From an uncultured Victivallaceae bacterium (GTDB lineage Bacteria; Verrucomicrobiota; Lentisphaeria; Victivallales; Victivallaceae), in NCBI GenBank assembly GCA_934663655.1, contig CAKUKT010000023.1, positions 1-16,461 on the forward strand: DNA of 16,461 bases. Reading direction: 5' to 3'. Below, piece by piece: positions 7,863-15,374 of this stretch. The notes under the pieces are model-generated. The model saw nothing but the letters and a program-made list of their open reading frames with translations, did no database searches and was not told the origin of the DNA. Positions within the stretch are counted from its first letter, which is position 1; every line of letters starts with the position of its first letter. A program made the translations under genes and the position numbers.

Positions 7863-9332
7863 TCATTCGACGCCCGGGGCCTCGGACGCCGATTCGATCA
7901 CCCGCATCGACTGCCAGCGGCCGCGGCGGTAACGCCAGTAGAATACCAGCGCCGCGGTCATGATATAGATCACGCAGATCGTCCACATCGACCACAAAGC
8001 CCAGCTGGCGGCGGCCTCTTCTCCCAGGCGCAGCCGCATTGTCCTGCTCTGAAAGAAAATGCTTGCGCCGACGCCGGGCAGGGCGTAGAGTGTCCACGCC
8101 ATCAGGGCTCCGACCCACATCGTGAATCTCGTGTCGCCGGCGCTCTTGATCGCGTTGGTGTAGATCATGAACATGCCGTCAAAGAGCAGATAGGCGGTGA
8201 CGAATTTCAGCATGGTACGGGTGAGCTGCATCGTCTCCTCCGGGATGTTGCCGCCGAAAAGTCGCAGCAGCGGATCCGGATATATCGAGAAGATCATCCC
8301 CATTATCGCCATGTAGATCGCCATCAGCCAGAAAGCGCTGGCCACCGAACGTTTCGCATGCGGAATATCGCGCGCCCCGATCGATTGTCCGACCAGAATC
8401 GCCACGCTCTGACCGAGGCCGATCATCGGCGTGAAGGAGAGATTATTGAGCGCCATCGCGATGCCGGAGGCGGTCAGCACTTCGACGCTGATTCTTCCCA
8501 TCGCAACGATGAACAAATTGAAAGCGGCCATGTCAAGGAAGAGCTGAATACCGTTGGGCCCGCCGAAACGCAGCATCCGGCGGAAGAGTTCGGCATCGAA
8601 AACCGGCCGGCCGGTGCGATAGCGCCGGCGAAACTTCGCGGTGCCGAAAAATGCCGAAGCATAGATCAACACGCCGATGAGTTCCGCCAGCCGGGTGCCG
8701 AGTGCGGCGCCGCAGATCCCGAGTTCCGGGAGGGTGACGGGGCCGATAAACGGAATATTCAGGGTGTGGCCGAAAATCAGCAGGTAGTTCAGCGGAATGT
8801 TGCAGAGCACCACGGTTGCGGTAACTGCCATGACCATCAGGGTTTTTCCGCGGCCGCTCCAGAAACAGCTCAGCGCGATCTGCAGCAGCATGACGATGGT
8901 GCCGAGCGCGAGCGTACGGTAATAGATGCTTTCCAGTGGCTGGAGTTCCGGCGCGTGACCGTAGAGTCGGAACAATGCCGGTGCAATGAACCACGTCAGC
9001 GCACAGATCGCGCCGCCGATCAGCGCGAGCAGCATCCCCTGCCATATCGCGACTCCGACCCGGTGATCCATTTTCGCGCCGACGTACTGGGCCACGAAAC
9101 TGCCCGTGTAGCCGATGGTGCCGACGAAAATACTCGCGATTGCAAACGCGGTGATTCCCGCCGGAAATCCCGCCGCCATCGCCTGCGGTGAATACCAGGT
9201 CAGCATCATGCGGTCGACAAAAAGATTCACTGCATTGCATGCCGAGGATAGCGCCAGCGGAAGTGCGATCAACAGCACCTCCTTCATGCCTCCGGATGCG
9301 GCTCTCCCGGAGTGCTGGTTGGGGTTGGACAT
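7863..9332 (-). CDS. MATE-family multidrug/cation efflux transporter (NorM-like)
   Basis: The 489-residue inner-membrane protein has about 12 hydrophobic segments in two similar halves, as in MATE antiporters that expel cationic drugs or metabolites using Na+ or H+. Family-typical stretches include LPLALSSACNAVNLFVDRMML near the N-terminus (residues 22-42), the loop GAKMDHRVG, and in the second half LGQSVAILVGQSIGARD. The start is ATG 9332, with GAGGAGG (9349-9343) ten bases upstream. The frame remains open to 9503, but the extra 57 codons cross a terminator hairpin and are better read as leader. The gene converges on the helicase with a 65-base gap and no clear terminator between them. Substrate cannot be told from sequence. 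Its leader contains an apparent attenuator. Confidence 0.93.
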   Translation of the reverse strand: MSNPNQHSGRAASGGMKEVLLIALPLALSSACNAVNLFVDRMMLTWYSPQAMAAGFPAGITAFAIASIFVGTIGYTGSFVAQYVGAKMDHRVGVAIWQGMLLALIGGAICALTWFIAPALFRLYGHAPELQPLESIYYRTLALGTIVMLLQIALSCFWSGRGKTLMVMAVTATVVLCNIPLNYLLIFGHTLNIPFIGPVTLPELGICGAALGTRLAELIGVLIYASAFFGTAKFRRRYRTGRPVFDAELFRRMLRFGGPNGIQLFLDMAAFNLFIVAMGRISVEVLTASGIAMALNNLSFTPMIGLGQSVAILVGQSIGARDIPHAKRSVASAFWLMAIYMAIMGMIFSIYPDPLLRLFGGNIPEETMQLTRTMLKFVTAYLLFDGMFMIYTNAIKSAGDTRFTMWVGALMAWTLYALPGVGASIFFQSRTMRLRLGEEAAASWALWSMWTICVIYIMTAALVFYWRYRRGRWQSMRVIESASEAPGVE

Positions 9333-9362
9333 GAGTATGATTCCTCCTCGACAAGAAAAACT

Positions 9363-9389
9363 AAAAAAAAGCCCCCGGAAAAACCGGGG
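9363..9389 (-). terminator. Intrinsic terminator inside the MATE gene leader (attenuator candidate)
   Basis: Read on the minus strand, CCCCGG, loop TTTTT and CCGGGG form a perfect 6-bp G/C stem (9389-9373), followed by GC and then eight T (9370-9363). This is a classic Rho-independent terminator. It points toward the MATE gene and ends about 14 bases before its ribosome site, so it would stop transcription before the gene. No gene lies upstream on that strand for it to serve. Confidence 0.8.
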
Positions 9390-9406
9390 AAACATGTAAA
9401 GCACAT

Positions 9407-9435
9407 AATATAATACCATCATGACCATTTTGCAA
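9407..9435 (-). promoter_or_regulatory. Likely promoter for the MATE gene
   Basis: On the minus strand TTGCAA (9435-9430) is followed after 17 bases by TATATT (9412-9407). The expected transcript start is near 9400, just upstream of the terminator hairpin, so the attenuated transcript would be only about 40 bases long. Confidence 0.55.
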
Positions 9436-9504
9436 AATATATAATTTTTTGCCGATAATCGCGGGTGACGACCGGCGAGGCTTGGGTTTTTTTGACGGAT
9501 CAAC

Positions 9505-9533
9505 TTGAAAAATCCGGAACCGCAGGTTATTAT
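9505..9533 (+). promoter_or_regulatory. Likely promoter for the pilT-pilT-lepB run
   Basis: TTGAAA at 9505-9510 and TATTAT at 9528-9533 are separated by 17 bases, close to sigma70 consensus. The predicted start near 9540 gives an untranslated leader of about 120 bases before the first pilT-like gene. Confidence 0.55.
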
Positions 9534-9663
9534 ATTTGAATTGCGGCGCTCCCCGACCGGACGGAAAAAAGCCGATTCCGCCGGGACGGAGCAATGAACC
9601 CGGTACGGGACGCCTGGTTGTCGTCCTCACCCGGCAAAACTATGCAGAAGGAGAACAGCGGCG

Positions 9664-11226
9664 ATGCCGTCATTACCTTTGGACGTCAAATGGTTCATCT
9701 ATGCGCTGGTCAGCAACGGCGCCATTTCCGCCGGTGACGCGGCGGCAATCTACGAGGGACTCGGCGGCGAAGCCGATCTCAATACCTATGCCCAGGAGAT
9801 TCTCAACCATCTGGCCCAGGATCTCACCGAAGAGGATTCCCAGACCCTGCTCGAGCAGCTCACGGAGCTGATCAATTACGCGAACGCTCAGGCGGAGACC
9901 GGACTTGAACCTCCGGAAATCGAGGAGGCTCCGGCACCGGCTGAGGACGGTACGGAGGATTTTGTTGAGGACGACGACCGGGATCGCCGGCGGCCGAAAC
10001 GCGCCGGAATCGTCGTCGATAACACGCCGAGTTATGACGGGGTCGATTTTGATCTTTCCGGCGTCAACGGTTATGAGGATCTCCCGAGCTTCAGCGACAC
10101 CGCCCAGCTTGACGAGGGCGAACTTCAGGGCCGGATGATCTACATGCTCGCCTGTCTGAGAAAGCTCGGCTGCAGCGATCTCCACATCTCCGGCGGCGCA
10201 CCTCCGTTTGTCCGCAACAAGCTGCAGGTGCAGCGGCTCGACACCTATGTGATCACCCCGGAGGATTCAAAGCGACTGAACCTCGCGCTGCTGGCCGAAT
10301 CCCGGCGTGAAGAGTTCCTGCGCGAACAGGATATGAACTTCGCCCTCGAAGTCGGCCGGGACCGTTTCCGGGTCTGCCTGATGATGCAGAAGGACGGCGT
10401 GAGCGGCAGTTACCGGCTGGTTCCCGATCACATCTGTTCGCTCGAAGAACTCGGATTCATGGATGATGACATCATCTACATCCGGCGGTTGCTCGACTAC
10501 AACAACGGTCTGGTGATGGTCACCGGTCCCATCGGCGCCGGCAAGACCACCACGCTGGCCGCGATGATCGACATCATCAACGAAAAACGTCGCGATCACA
10601 TTATTTCCATCGAAGATCCGATCGAAATTCTCCAGATTTCCCGCAACTGCCAGGTGACGCAGCGGGAGATCGGCAAGCACACCATCTCCTATCATTTCGC
10701 GCTGAAGGCGGCGTTGCGTGAAGACCCGGATGTGATCGTGATCGGTGAAATGCACGACCTCGAAACCATCGAAAACGCGATCACCGCCTCTGAAACCGGT
10801 CACCTGGTCATCGGCACCATGCACACCGGCGATGCTCCCAATACGCTGAACCGGCTGCTCGATGTGTTTCCGCCGGCGCAGCAGCCGCAGATCCGGGCGA
10901 TGACCGCCGGCAGTCTGCGCGGCGTCATCTGCCAGAAATTGATTCCCGACGGCATGGGCGGGTTGACGCTGGCGTATGAGATTCTGCTCAATACCATGGC
11001 GGTCGGCAACACCATCAACGAGGGCAAGACCTTCCGGCTGAAATCGACGATGGCGACTTCCAACAAGCAGGGCATGTGCACTCTTGATCAGTGTCTGCTC
11101 AAGAAGTTCACCCGCGGTCTGATCACCCGGGACGCCGCCATTCCCTATATGACCGACGGGCCGACGATCGCCCAGCTCAACCAGCTGTGGGCGACCCAGG
11201 AGGCACAGAAGCTCAGCCGCCGGTAA
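9664..11226 (+). CDS. Divergent PilT-type secretion ATPase with long N-terminal extension
   Basis: This 520-residue protein belongs to the PilT/PilU hexameric ATPases, the retraction motors of type IV pili. The ATPase part starts at about residue 155 (CLRKLGCSDLHISGG at 164-178). It has Walker A GPIGAGKTT at 288-296, the Asp box EDPIE at 317-321, Walker B DPDVIVIGEMHD at 354-365 and the His box GTMHTGDAPNT at 384-394. The first 155 residues are extra. They comprise a helical segment (1-80), then an acidic, probably disordered linker with an RRRPKR patch at 108-113. Usual PilT is about 350 residues. Deviations are His364 where PilT normally has Arg in GEMRD, and a poor match to the AIRNLIRE retraction motif (AVGNTINEGK, 446-455). 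AAGGAG lies ten bases before the start. It is 36 bases upstream of a second PilT gene. A motor function is likely; retraction in the strict sense is uncertain. Confidence 0.85.
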   Translation: MPSLPLDVKWFIYALVSNGAISAGDAAAIYEGLGGEADLNTYAQEILNHLAQDLTEEDSQTLLEQLTELINYANAQAETGLEPPEIEEAPAPAEDGTEDFVEDDDRDRRRPKRAGIVVDNTPSYDGVDFDLSGVNGYEDLPSFSDTAQLDEGELQGRMIYMLACLRKLGCSDLHISGGAPPFVRNKLQVQRLDTYVITPEDSKRLNLALLAESRREEFLREQDMNFALEVGRDRFRVCLMMQKDGVSGSYRLVPDHICSLEELGFMDDDIIYIRRLLDYNNGLVMVTGPIGAGKTTTLAAMIDIINEKRRDHIISIEDPIEILQISRNCQVTQREIGKHTISYHFALKAALREDPDVIVIGEMHDLETIENAITASETGHLVIGTMHTGDAPNTLNRLLDVFPPAQQPQIRAMTAGSLRGVICQKLIPDGMGGLTLAYEILLNTMAVGNTINEGKTFRLKSTMATSNKQGMCTLDQCLLKKFTRGLITRDAAIPYMTDGPTIAQLNQLWATQEAQKLSRR

Positions 11227-11262
11227 AGATCATCGTTCAGCAGCAGTTAAGGAAATACGTTC

Positions 11263-12384
11263 ATGGAAAAGGAACCCATCATCAATAAGTATCTCCGCCA
11301 GATGCTCAGTCTCGGCGGTTCGGATTTGCACCTTTCCGTAAATTTTCCGGCCAAGGCCCGGATACACGGCAATCTCCAGCTTCTCGACGACGATGTGATT
11401 GATGCCGCACGTATGGAGGAGTTGATGCGGGAGATCTGTCTGCCGGCCAAGCGCTGGGATATTTTCATGGAGCGTCGCGACCTCGACTTCGCGCACGAAA
11501 TTCCCGGGCTGGCGCGTTTCCGCTGCAATTTCATGTACAATTACCACGGCATGGGTTGCGTGCTGCGGCAGATCCCGAGCAAGATTCTGACGCTTCAGGA
11601 ACTCGGACTGCCGGAAGTTCTCGAAGAGATCTGCAATTACAAGCAGGGGCTGGTGTTGGTCACCGGGCCGACCGGTTCGGGAAAATCGACGACATTGGCG
11701 GCGATGATCGATTACATCAACGACCACCACAGCAAGCATATCATCACGATCGAAGACCCGATCGAATTTGTCCATCAGAACAAAAACTGCACCATCGTGC
11801 ACCGGGAAGTCGGTATTCACGCCGAATCATTCCCGCGGGCGCTGCGTGGTGCGATGCGTTCGGACCCGGATATTGTGCTGATCGGAGAGATGCGTGAAAA
11901 CGAAACGATCCGTCTCGGTCTCACCTGCGCCTCGATGGGAATGCTGGTGTTCGCCACGCTGCATACCAACAACGCGCCCAAGACCATCGACCGGGTGATC
12001 GACGCCTTCCCCTCGGATGAACAGGCGCAGATCCGCACCATGCTCGCCGAATGTCTCCGGGCGGTGGTCTCCCAGCTGCTCTGCCGCAAAAAGGCGGGGG
12101 GGCGGGTCGCCGTCCACGAAGTGCTGCTCTGGGCGGAGGGGTTGCCCAATACGATTCGCGAGGGACAGATCTCCAATATCCGCACGATCATCGACGCCGG
12201 CGTCGGCCGGGGAATGCGTTCGATGGACAACTCCATCCAGGCGGAATACGACGCCGGCAATATCAGCGCCGAGGAGGCCTACATGAAAGCGAGCGACAAG
12301 AGTCGTTTCATCCATCAGCTCGAAGCCGAGGAGGCTGCCGCGATCGCCGCCGCCAAGGAGGAGGCGAAAAAACGCAAGCGCTGA
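11263..12384 (+). CDS. PilT/PilU-family twitching motility ATPase
   Basis: This is a conventional-length (373 residue) PilT-family ATPase, a cytoplasmic hexamer that powers pilus disassembly. It opens with the N-terminal motif GGSDLHLS (18-25). It carries Walker A GPTGSGKST at 135-143, the Asp box EDPIE at 164-168, Walker B DPDIVLIGEMRENETI at 201-216 and the His box ATLHTNNAPKT at 231-241. LPNTIREGQ (294-302) stands in the place of the AIRNLIRE motif. The last 20 residues are an Ala/Lys/Glu-rich tail ending KKRKR, likely a helix or disordered, as in PilU-like paralogues. The start ATG at 11263 has TAAGGAA eight bases upstream. It follows the divergent PilT by 36 bases, so the two probably assemble or alternate on the same machine. 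No pilin or assembly genes are in the window. Confidence 0.9.
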   Translation: MEKEPIINKYLRQMLSLGGSDLHLSVNFPAKARIHGNLQLLDDDVIDAARMEELMREICLPAKRWDIFMERRDLDFAHEIPGLARFRCNFMYNYHGMGCVLRQIPSKILTLQELGLPEVLEEICNYKQGLVLVTGPTGSGKSTTLAAMIDYINDHHSKHIITIEDPIEFVHQNKNCTIVHREVGIHAESFPRALRGAMRSDPDIVLIGEMRENETIRLGLTCASMGMLVFATLHTNNAPKTIDRVIDAFPSDEQAQIRTMLAECLRAVVSQLLCRKKAGGRVAVHEVLLWAEGLPNTIREGQISNIRTIIDAGVGRGMRSMDNSIQAEYDAGNISAEEAYMKASDKSRFIHQLEAEEAAAIAAAKEEAKKRKR

Positions 12385-12442
12385 AGCTGTCGGTTGAGCG
12401 GCAATGTTTTGGTGCTGTCGCAGTAACCGGCGGTGAACGATC

Positions 12443-13006
12443 ATGTTGCAACAACTTAAAAATCTGTGGCTGAGAATTGCCGGAGCTCACCGGTCGGCCG
12501 ATGATACCGAGGCGGGACGGGTAAAGGAGTTTCTGCTGCCGCGGCCGACCCGGGGATTTTTTCTGCGGATGGGAGTGGTGGCGGTCTTTGCCGTCCTGGT
12601 TTTCTCTTTTGTGCTGATTCCGTGTTTTATCGACGGAGAGAGCATGCTTCCTACCTATCCGTCGCACGGTTTCACCTTCTGCTGGCGCGGGAAATATCTT
12701 TTTTCCGAACCCAAGCGCGGCGATGTAGTGATTGTTAAATACCGGCCGCGGGTTTTCTTTCTCAAGCGTATTGTCGGGCTTCCCGGCGACACGGTGGAAT
12801 TTCGTCACGGCGACCTCTATGTGAACGGCGAAAAGGCGGATGAACCTTATCTGCGCTACCTTTCGGACTGGGATCTGCCGCCGCGCACGGTTGAACCGGG
12901 ACACTATTATGTGGTCGGGGACAACCGCAGCCAGCCGATCGGTGAACATATGTTCGGGCAGGTGCTGGCCGGAAAGATACTCGGGTCGCCGTTGCTGCTG
13001 CTTTAG
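12443..13006 (+). CDS. lepB: Type I signal peptidase with altered GDNR box
   Basis: This membrane serine protease removes signal peptides from exported proteins. The 187-residue product has a 40-residue cytoplasmic N-terminus, one membrane segment at about 41-61, the nucleophile Ser67 in GESMLPT, the general base Lys108 in FLKRIVGLPGD, and GDNR at 159-162. In the E. coli enzyme GDNR continues NSADSR-like, with a serine that helps position the lysine. Here it continues SQPIGEHMFG, so those Ser, Asp and Arg positions are Pro165, Gly167 and His169. The catalytic dyad is intact, so I expect an active enzyme of a divergent subfamily. The gene is small but complete, ending in LLLL. It lies 58 bases after pilT with only GGTGA before its ATG. 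Linkage with the pilus motors suggests co-expression, although prepilin processing normally uses an unrelated peptidase. Confidence 0.9.
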   Translation: MLQQLKNLWLRIAGAHRSADDTEAGRVKEFLLPRPTRGFFLRMGVVAVFAVLVFSFVLIPCFIDGESMLPTYPSHGFTFCWRGKYLFSEPKRGDVVIVKYRPRVFFLKRIVGLPGDTVEFRHGDLYVNGEKADEPYLRYLSDWDLPPRTVEPGHYYVVGDNRSQPIGEHMFGQVLAGKILGSPLLLL

Positions 13007-13031
13007 TTTCGGGGCCGGGGGACGCCGCTGT

Positions 13032-13050
13032 CCGGGATCTCAATCCCCGG
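13032..13050 (+). terminator. Weak hairpin after lepB
   Basis: CCGGGAT and ATCCCCGG pair with one bulged C around a CTCA loop, followed only by TTTG. It lies 25 bases past lepB, in the 186-base convergent gap before the Minf_1886-family gene. It could be a weak or bidirectional terminator. Nothing else was found in that gap. Confidence 0.25.
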
Positions 13051-13192
13051 TTTGAACTGCCGCGCCGTCGCCCTGCTGCCGGGCAGCCGGAAAAACGCCT
13101 CGGAACATTGTCGGCAACCGGTCATCCCCGCAACCCATCTGCCGTCCGTCTGCGGTTCAGGGGGCGGGGCAGGGGAGGTGAGCGGGAACTCT

Positions 13193-13576
13193 TTATTCGT
13201 CAAGTTTCGGAAGTTTTTCCGGGATCGAGGGTTCATCCGGCAGCGCCGCGAGTTGAAAATCAATTTCGAAGTCATGCGGCGAATCCTCCGGTGAAGCCGA
13301 CAACAACCCGGCATCGATCATCAAATAGACCACCCGCCCCACATCGGCGGCGGTGAAGATCCCCCAGCCTTCCAGCACGGAACCGGCGACCGCGCCGAAC
13401 TCCTGACGTGCGAAATCCCGGATCCCGGCGAGTAATTCGGCGGCCGACACATGTCGGTGCGCTTTCAGTCTGGAAATGGTGAAGCTCACCGCCCGTCCGA
13501 CGAAGTCATAGGCCTCCGCCGAATAGCTCTCTTCGCGAAGCATGATCTCCGCGATTTTTTCTTCGGCGTCGTTCAC
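13193..13576 (-). CDS. Minf_1886 family protein (PVC-associated, function unknown)
   Basis: The 127-residue soluble protein resembles the Minf_1886 family, small proteins named after Methylacidiphilum and found mainly in Verrucomicrobia, Lentisphaerae and Planctomycetes. Recognisable features are AYDFVGRAVSFT (22-33), the HVSAAELLAGIRDFARQEFG core (42-61), and GWGIFTAADVGRVVY (70-84). The C-terminus is acidic and proline-rich, ending EKLPKLDE. There is no signal peptide or membrane segment and no catalytic motif. The start is a GTG at 13576, three bases after the mlaD stop, and the GGAGGAG ribosome site lies within the end of mlaD, so expression is tied to the mla operon. I recognise the family by its pattern; its function is not known to me. 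Confidence 0.78.
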   Translation of the reverse strand: MNDAEEKIAEIMLREESYSAEAYDFVGRAVSFTISRLKAHRHVSAAELLAGIRDFARQEFGAVAGSVLEGWGIFTAADVGRVVYLMIDAGLLSASPEDSPHDFEIDFQLAALPDEPSIPEKLPKLDE

Positions 13577-13579
13577 AGA

Positions 13580-14557
13580 TCACTCCTCCAGTCGGGGTTT
13601 GCTTTTGCCGCGGATCAATGAATTGGGATCAGTGCTCAGATAGTCGCAGAGCATGGTCAGCGCCTCCAGAGTCTGATTCAGTTTGAACAGGGTATTGGAG
13701 AGTTCCTGCCGTCCGTTGGTGATGGCTGCCGCCGCCGCGCGGATGTCGGAAGCGCTTTCGGGCAGGCGCATGGCGGTGGCGTCATGTTGCAGCTGGGTGG
13801 TGAGCGTTTTCAGCATTTCGAGGTCGGCGATGGCTCCGTCGAGAATTTTATTGAGTTTGTCGTCCGCGAGCATCTGGGCGATGATGTTGGAACCGCTTTC
13901 GATGTTCACGGCGGCGTCGTGAATGCGGTTGACGGTCGCCTTCATCGTCGGCGAGGAGAGGAAAGCGTTGAATTCCAGCAGGGCGGATTCCACCTCTTCG
14001 GCGATCTCCTCGAAGCGTATTTTGGAGAGTCGTTCGATGGCGGAGATCAGCGCGGTGGTGATATCTTCCATGGTTGACGGAACCGAGGGGATATAGATGT
14101 AATCATCCCGGGACATCGGGAATGGCGAGGGCTGGAGTTCATCGTCCGGTTTGGCGAAATAGTCGAAGTTGACGAATTTCATTCCGGTGATGCCGGCATA
14201 TTCCAGACGGCACCGCAAGCCGTGTTTGATCTCGCGGGTGAACACCTCCTGCGCCACCAGCTGCTGGTCGCGGGAACTTTTGGCGATCAGATGTTTGAGT
14301 TCGATCTCCATATCGACTTTGACGAGCCGTTCGGAGATCAGGATCGAGATGCTTTTGACCGTGCCCAGCGGGACTCCGCGGTATTTCACCGAAGACCCCA
14401 CCGACAGTCCCTGCACCGATTCCACAAAGGTGGTCGAAAGATAGGCTTTACGGGTGAAGAGTTCCGACAGGCCGAGTACGTAAAGTATGGCCAGCAGCAG
14501 CACGAGTCCGGTGACGACGAAAATGCCGATCCGCAGGTTTCGGTTGTAATCTTTCAT
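13580..14557 (-). CDS. mlaD: MlaD-family MCE-domain lipid transport protein
   Basis: The 325-residue protein is anchored in the inner membrane by one helix (about 9-30, IGIFVVTGLVLLLAILYVLGL) and faces the periplasm. Residues from about 38 to 115 form an MCE domain with GLSVGSSVKYRGVPLGTV (50-67), the hallmark of substrate-binding subunits in phospholipid-trafficking ABC systems. The remainder is predominantly helical, longer than E. coli MlaD (about 183 residues), which suggests a tunnel or needle-like extension of the kind seen in longer MCE proteins. The ATG at 14557 overlaps the mlaF stop by one base (TAATG), and GGGAGCAG lies just upstream. It is followed at three bases by the Minf_1886-family gene. 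Confidence 0.92.
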   Translation of the reverse strand: MKDYNRNLRIGIFVVTGLVLLLAILYVLGLSELFTRKAYLSTTFVESVQGLSVGSSVKYRGVPLGTVKSISILISERLVKVDMEIELKHLIAKSSRDQQLVAQEVFTREIKHGLRCRLEYAGITGMKFVNFDYFAKPDDELQPSPFPMSRDDYIYIPSVPSTMEDITTALISAIERLSKIRFEEIAEEVESALLEFNAFLSSPTMKATVNRIHDAAVNIESGSNIIAQMLADDKLNKILDGAIADLEMLKTLTTQLQHDATAMRLPESASDIRAAAAAITNGRQELSNTLFKLNQTLEALTMLCDYLSTDPNSLIRGKSKPRLEE

Positions 14558-15369
14558 TATCTGCTCCCATTCGGCGCGGCACAGTTCCGGCCTGGCGCCC
14601 GGTTGTCAAAGTTCATCAGTCCGTCCCGGGTTAGAAACGCCTGCACCCAGGGATTGGTGGTTTCCCGGAGCAGTTGTTCCGGGGCGCCGATCGCGGCGAT
14701 CGACCGGGTTTTCCGGTCGAGCATCATCACCCGGTCGGCGATGGTGAAAATACTTTCCAGTTCATGGGTTACGACCACCACGGTAGCTTCGGTGTTCCGT
14801 CGGGTGGTGAGAATCAACCGGTCAAGTTCCGCCGAGGTGATCGGGTCAAGTCCCGCCGACGGTTCGTCAAAAAAGAGCAGTTTCGGGTCGAGTGCCAGCG
14901 CCCGGGCGAGGCCGGCCCGTTTGCGCATGCCGCCGGAGAGTTCCGCCGGCATGAAATTCCCGAAATCGGCGAGTTCGACGAGTTCGAGCTTTTCTCCGAC
15001 GATGCGCATGATCTCCCGGTTGGAGAGCCGGGTGAACTCCCGCAGCGGTAATGCGACGTTTTCCGCAACCGTCATCGAACCGAAAAGTGCGCCGCCCTGA
15101 TAGGTGACGCCGAATTTCCGCATCAATTCCCGGCGTGCTTTTTCATCGGCAGTAACAATACTCTCTCCGTAGATGAAGATCTCTCCGGCCAACGGATCGA
15201 GCAGGCCGATCAGGTGCTTGAGTAGGGTGCTCTTGCCGCATCCGGAACCGCCGAGTACGCAGAAGATTTCACCGGGATGGACCTCGAAGTTGAGATCCTG
15301 CAGCAGCACCTGGCGTCGATCGTAACCGATTGTCAGGTTTTTTACTTCAATTACCGGTTGTTCGGCCAT
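14557..15369 (-). CDS. mlaF: MlaF-type ABC transporter ATPase
   Basis: This 270-residue cytoplasmic ATPase powers the MlaE-F-D phospholipid transporter at the inner membrane. It has Walker A GGSGCGKST at 40-48, the signature LSGGMRKRAGLARA at 144-157 (the LSGGMxKR form typical of MlaF), Walker B LLFFDEPSAGLD at 164-175 with Glu169, and the H-loop H202 in VTHELES. The C-terminus holds NPWVQAFL (239-246), a conserved end piece of this family. The start is ATG 15369, five bases after the mlaE stop, and no strong ribosome site is visible. The frame is open far upstream into mlaE, but those residues are an out-of-frame artefact. The mlaD start overlaps its stop. Confidence 0.94.
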   Translation of the reverse strand: MAEQPVIEVKNLTIGYDRRQVLLQDLNFEVHPGEIFCVLGGSGCGKSTLLKHLIGLLDPLAGEIFIYGESIVTADEKARRELMRKFGVTYQGGALFGSMTVAENVALPLREFTRLSNREIMRIVGEKLELVELADFGNFMPAELSGGMRKRAGLARALALDPKLLFFDEPSAGLDPITSAELDRLILTTRRNTEATVVVVTHELESIFTIADRVMMLDRKTRSIAAIGAPEQLLRETTNPWVQAFLTRDGLMNFDNRAPGRNCAAPNGSR

Positions 15370-15374
15370 TTCAA

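Larger units (their letters stand above)
9333..9663. other. Divergent intergenic region between MATE gene and pilT-like gene
   Basis: This 331-base spacer holds no convincing gene. Its centre (about 9390-9545) is AT-rich and contains a minus-strand promoter and terminator serving the MATE gene and a plus-strand promoter serving the pilT run. A perfect TATAAT at 9440-9445 on the plus strand lacks a good -35. The part from 9540 to 9663 is GC-rich leader for the pilT gene. I recognise no riboswitch class there. Confidence 0.7.

Noticed and set aside
7794..9191. 465-codon plus-strand open frame opposite the MATE gene, touching the helicase stop
   Set aside because: The translation is His/Arg/Glu-rich and low-complexity, with no domain. 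The opposite strand encodes a full 12-segment transporter.
9333..9503. 57-residue hydrophobic N-terminal extension of the MATE protein
   Set aside because: The frame runs through a terminator hairpin, and a strong ribosome site precedes the ATG at 9332.
9540..9663. Possible riboswitch in the pilT leader
   Set aside because: The leader is GC-rich with some GGGACG-like stretches, but I could not fit it to a c-di-GMP or other aptamer core.
13052..13294. 80-codon plus-strand frame after lepB
   Set aside because: It overlaps the Minf_1886-family gene antisense, has no ribosome site and no recognisable features.
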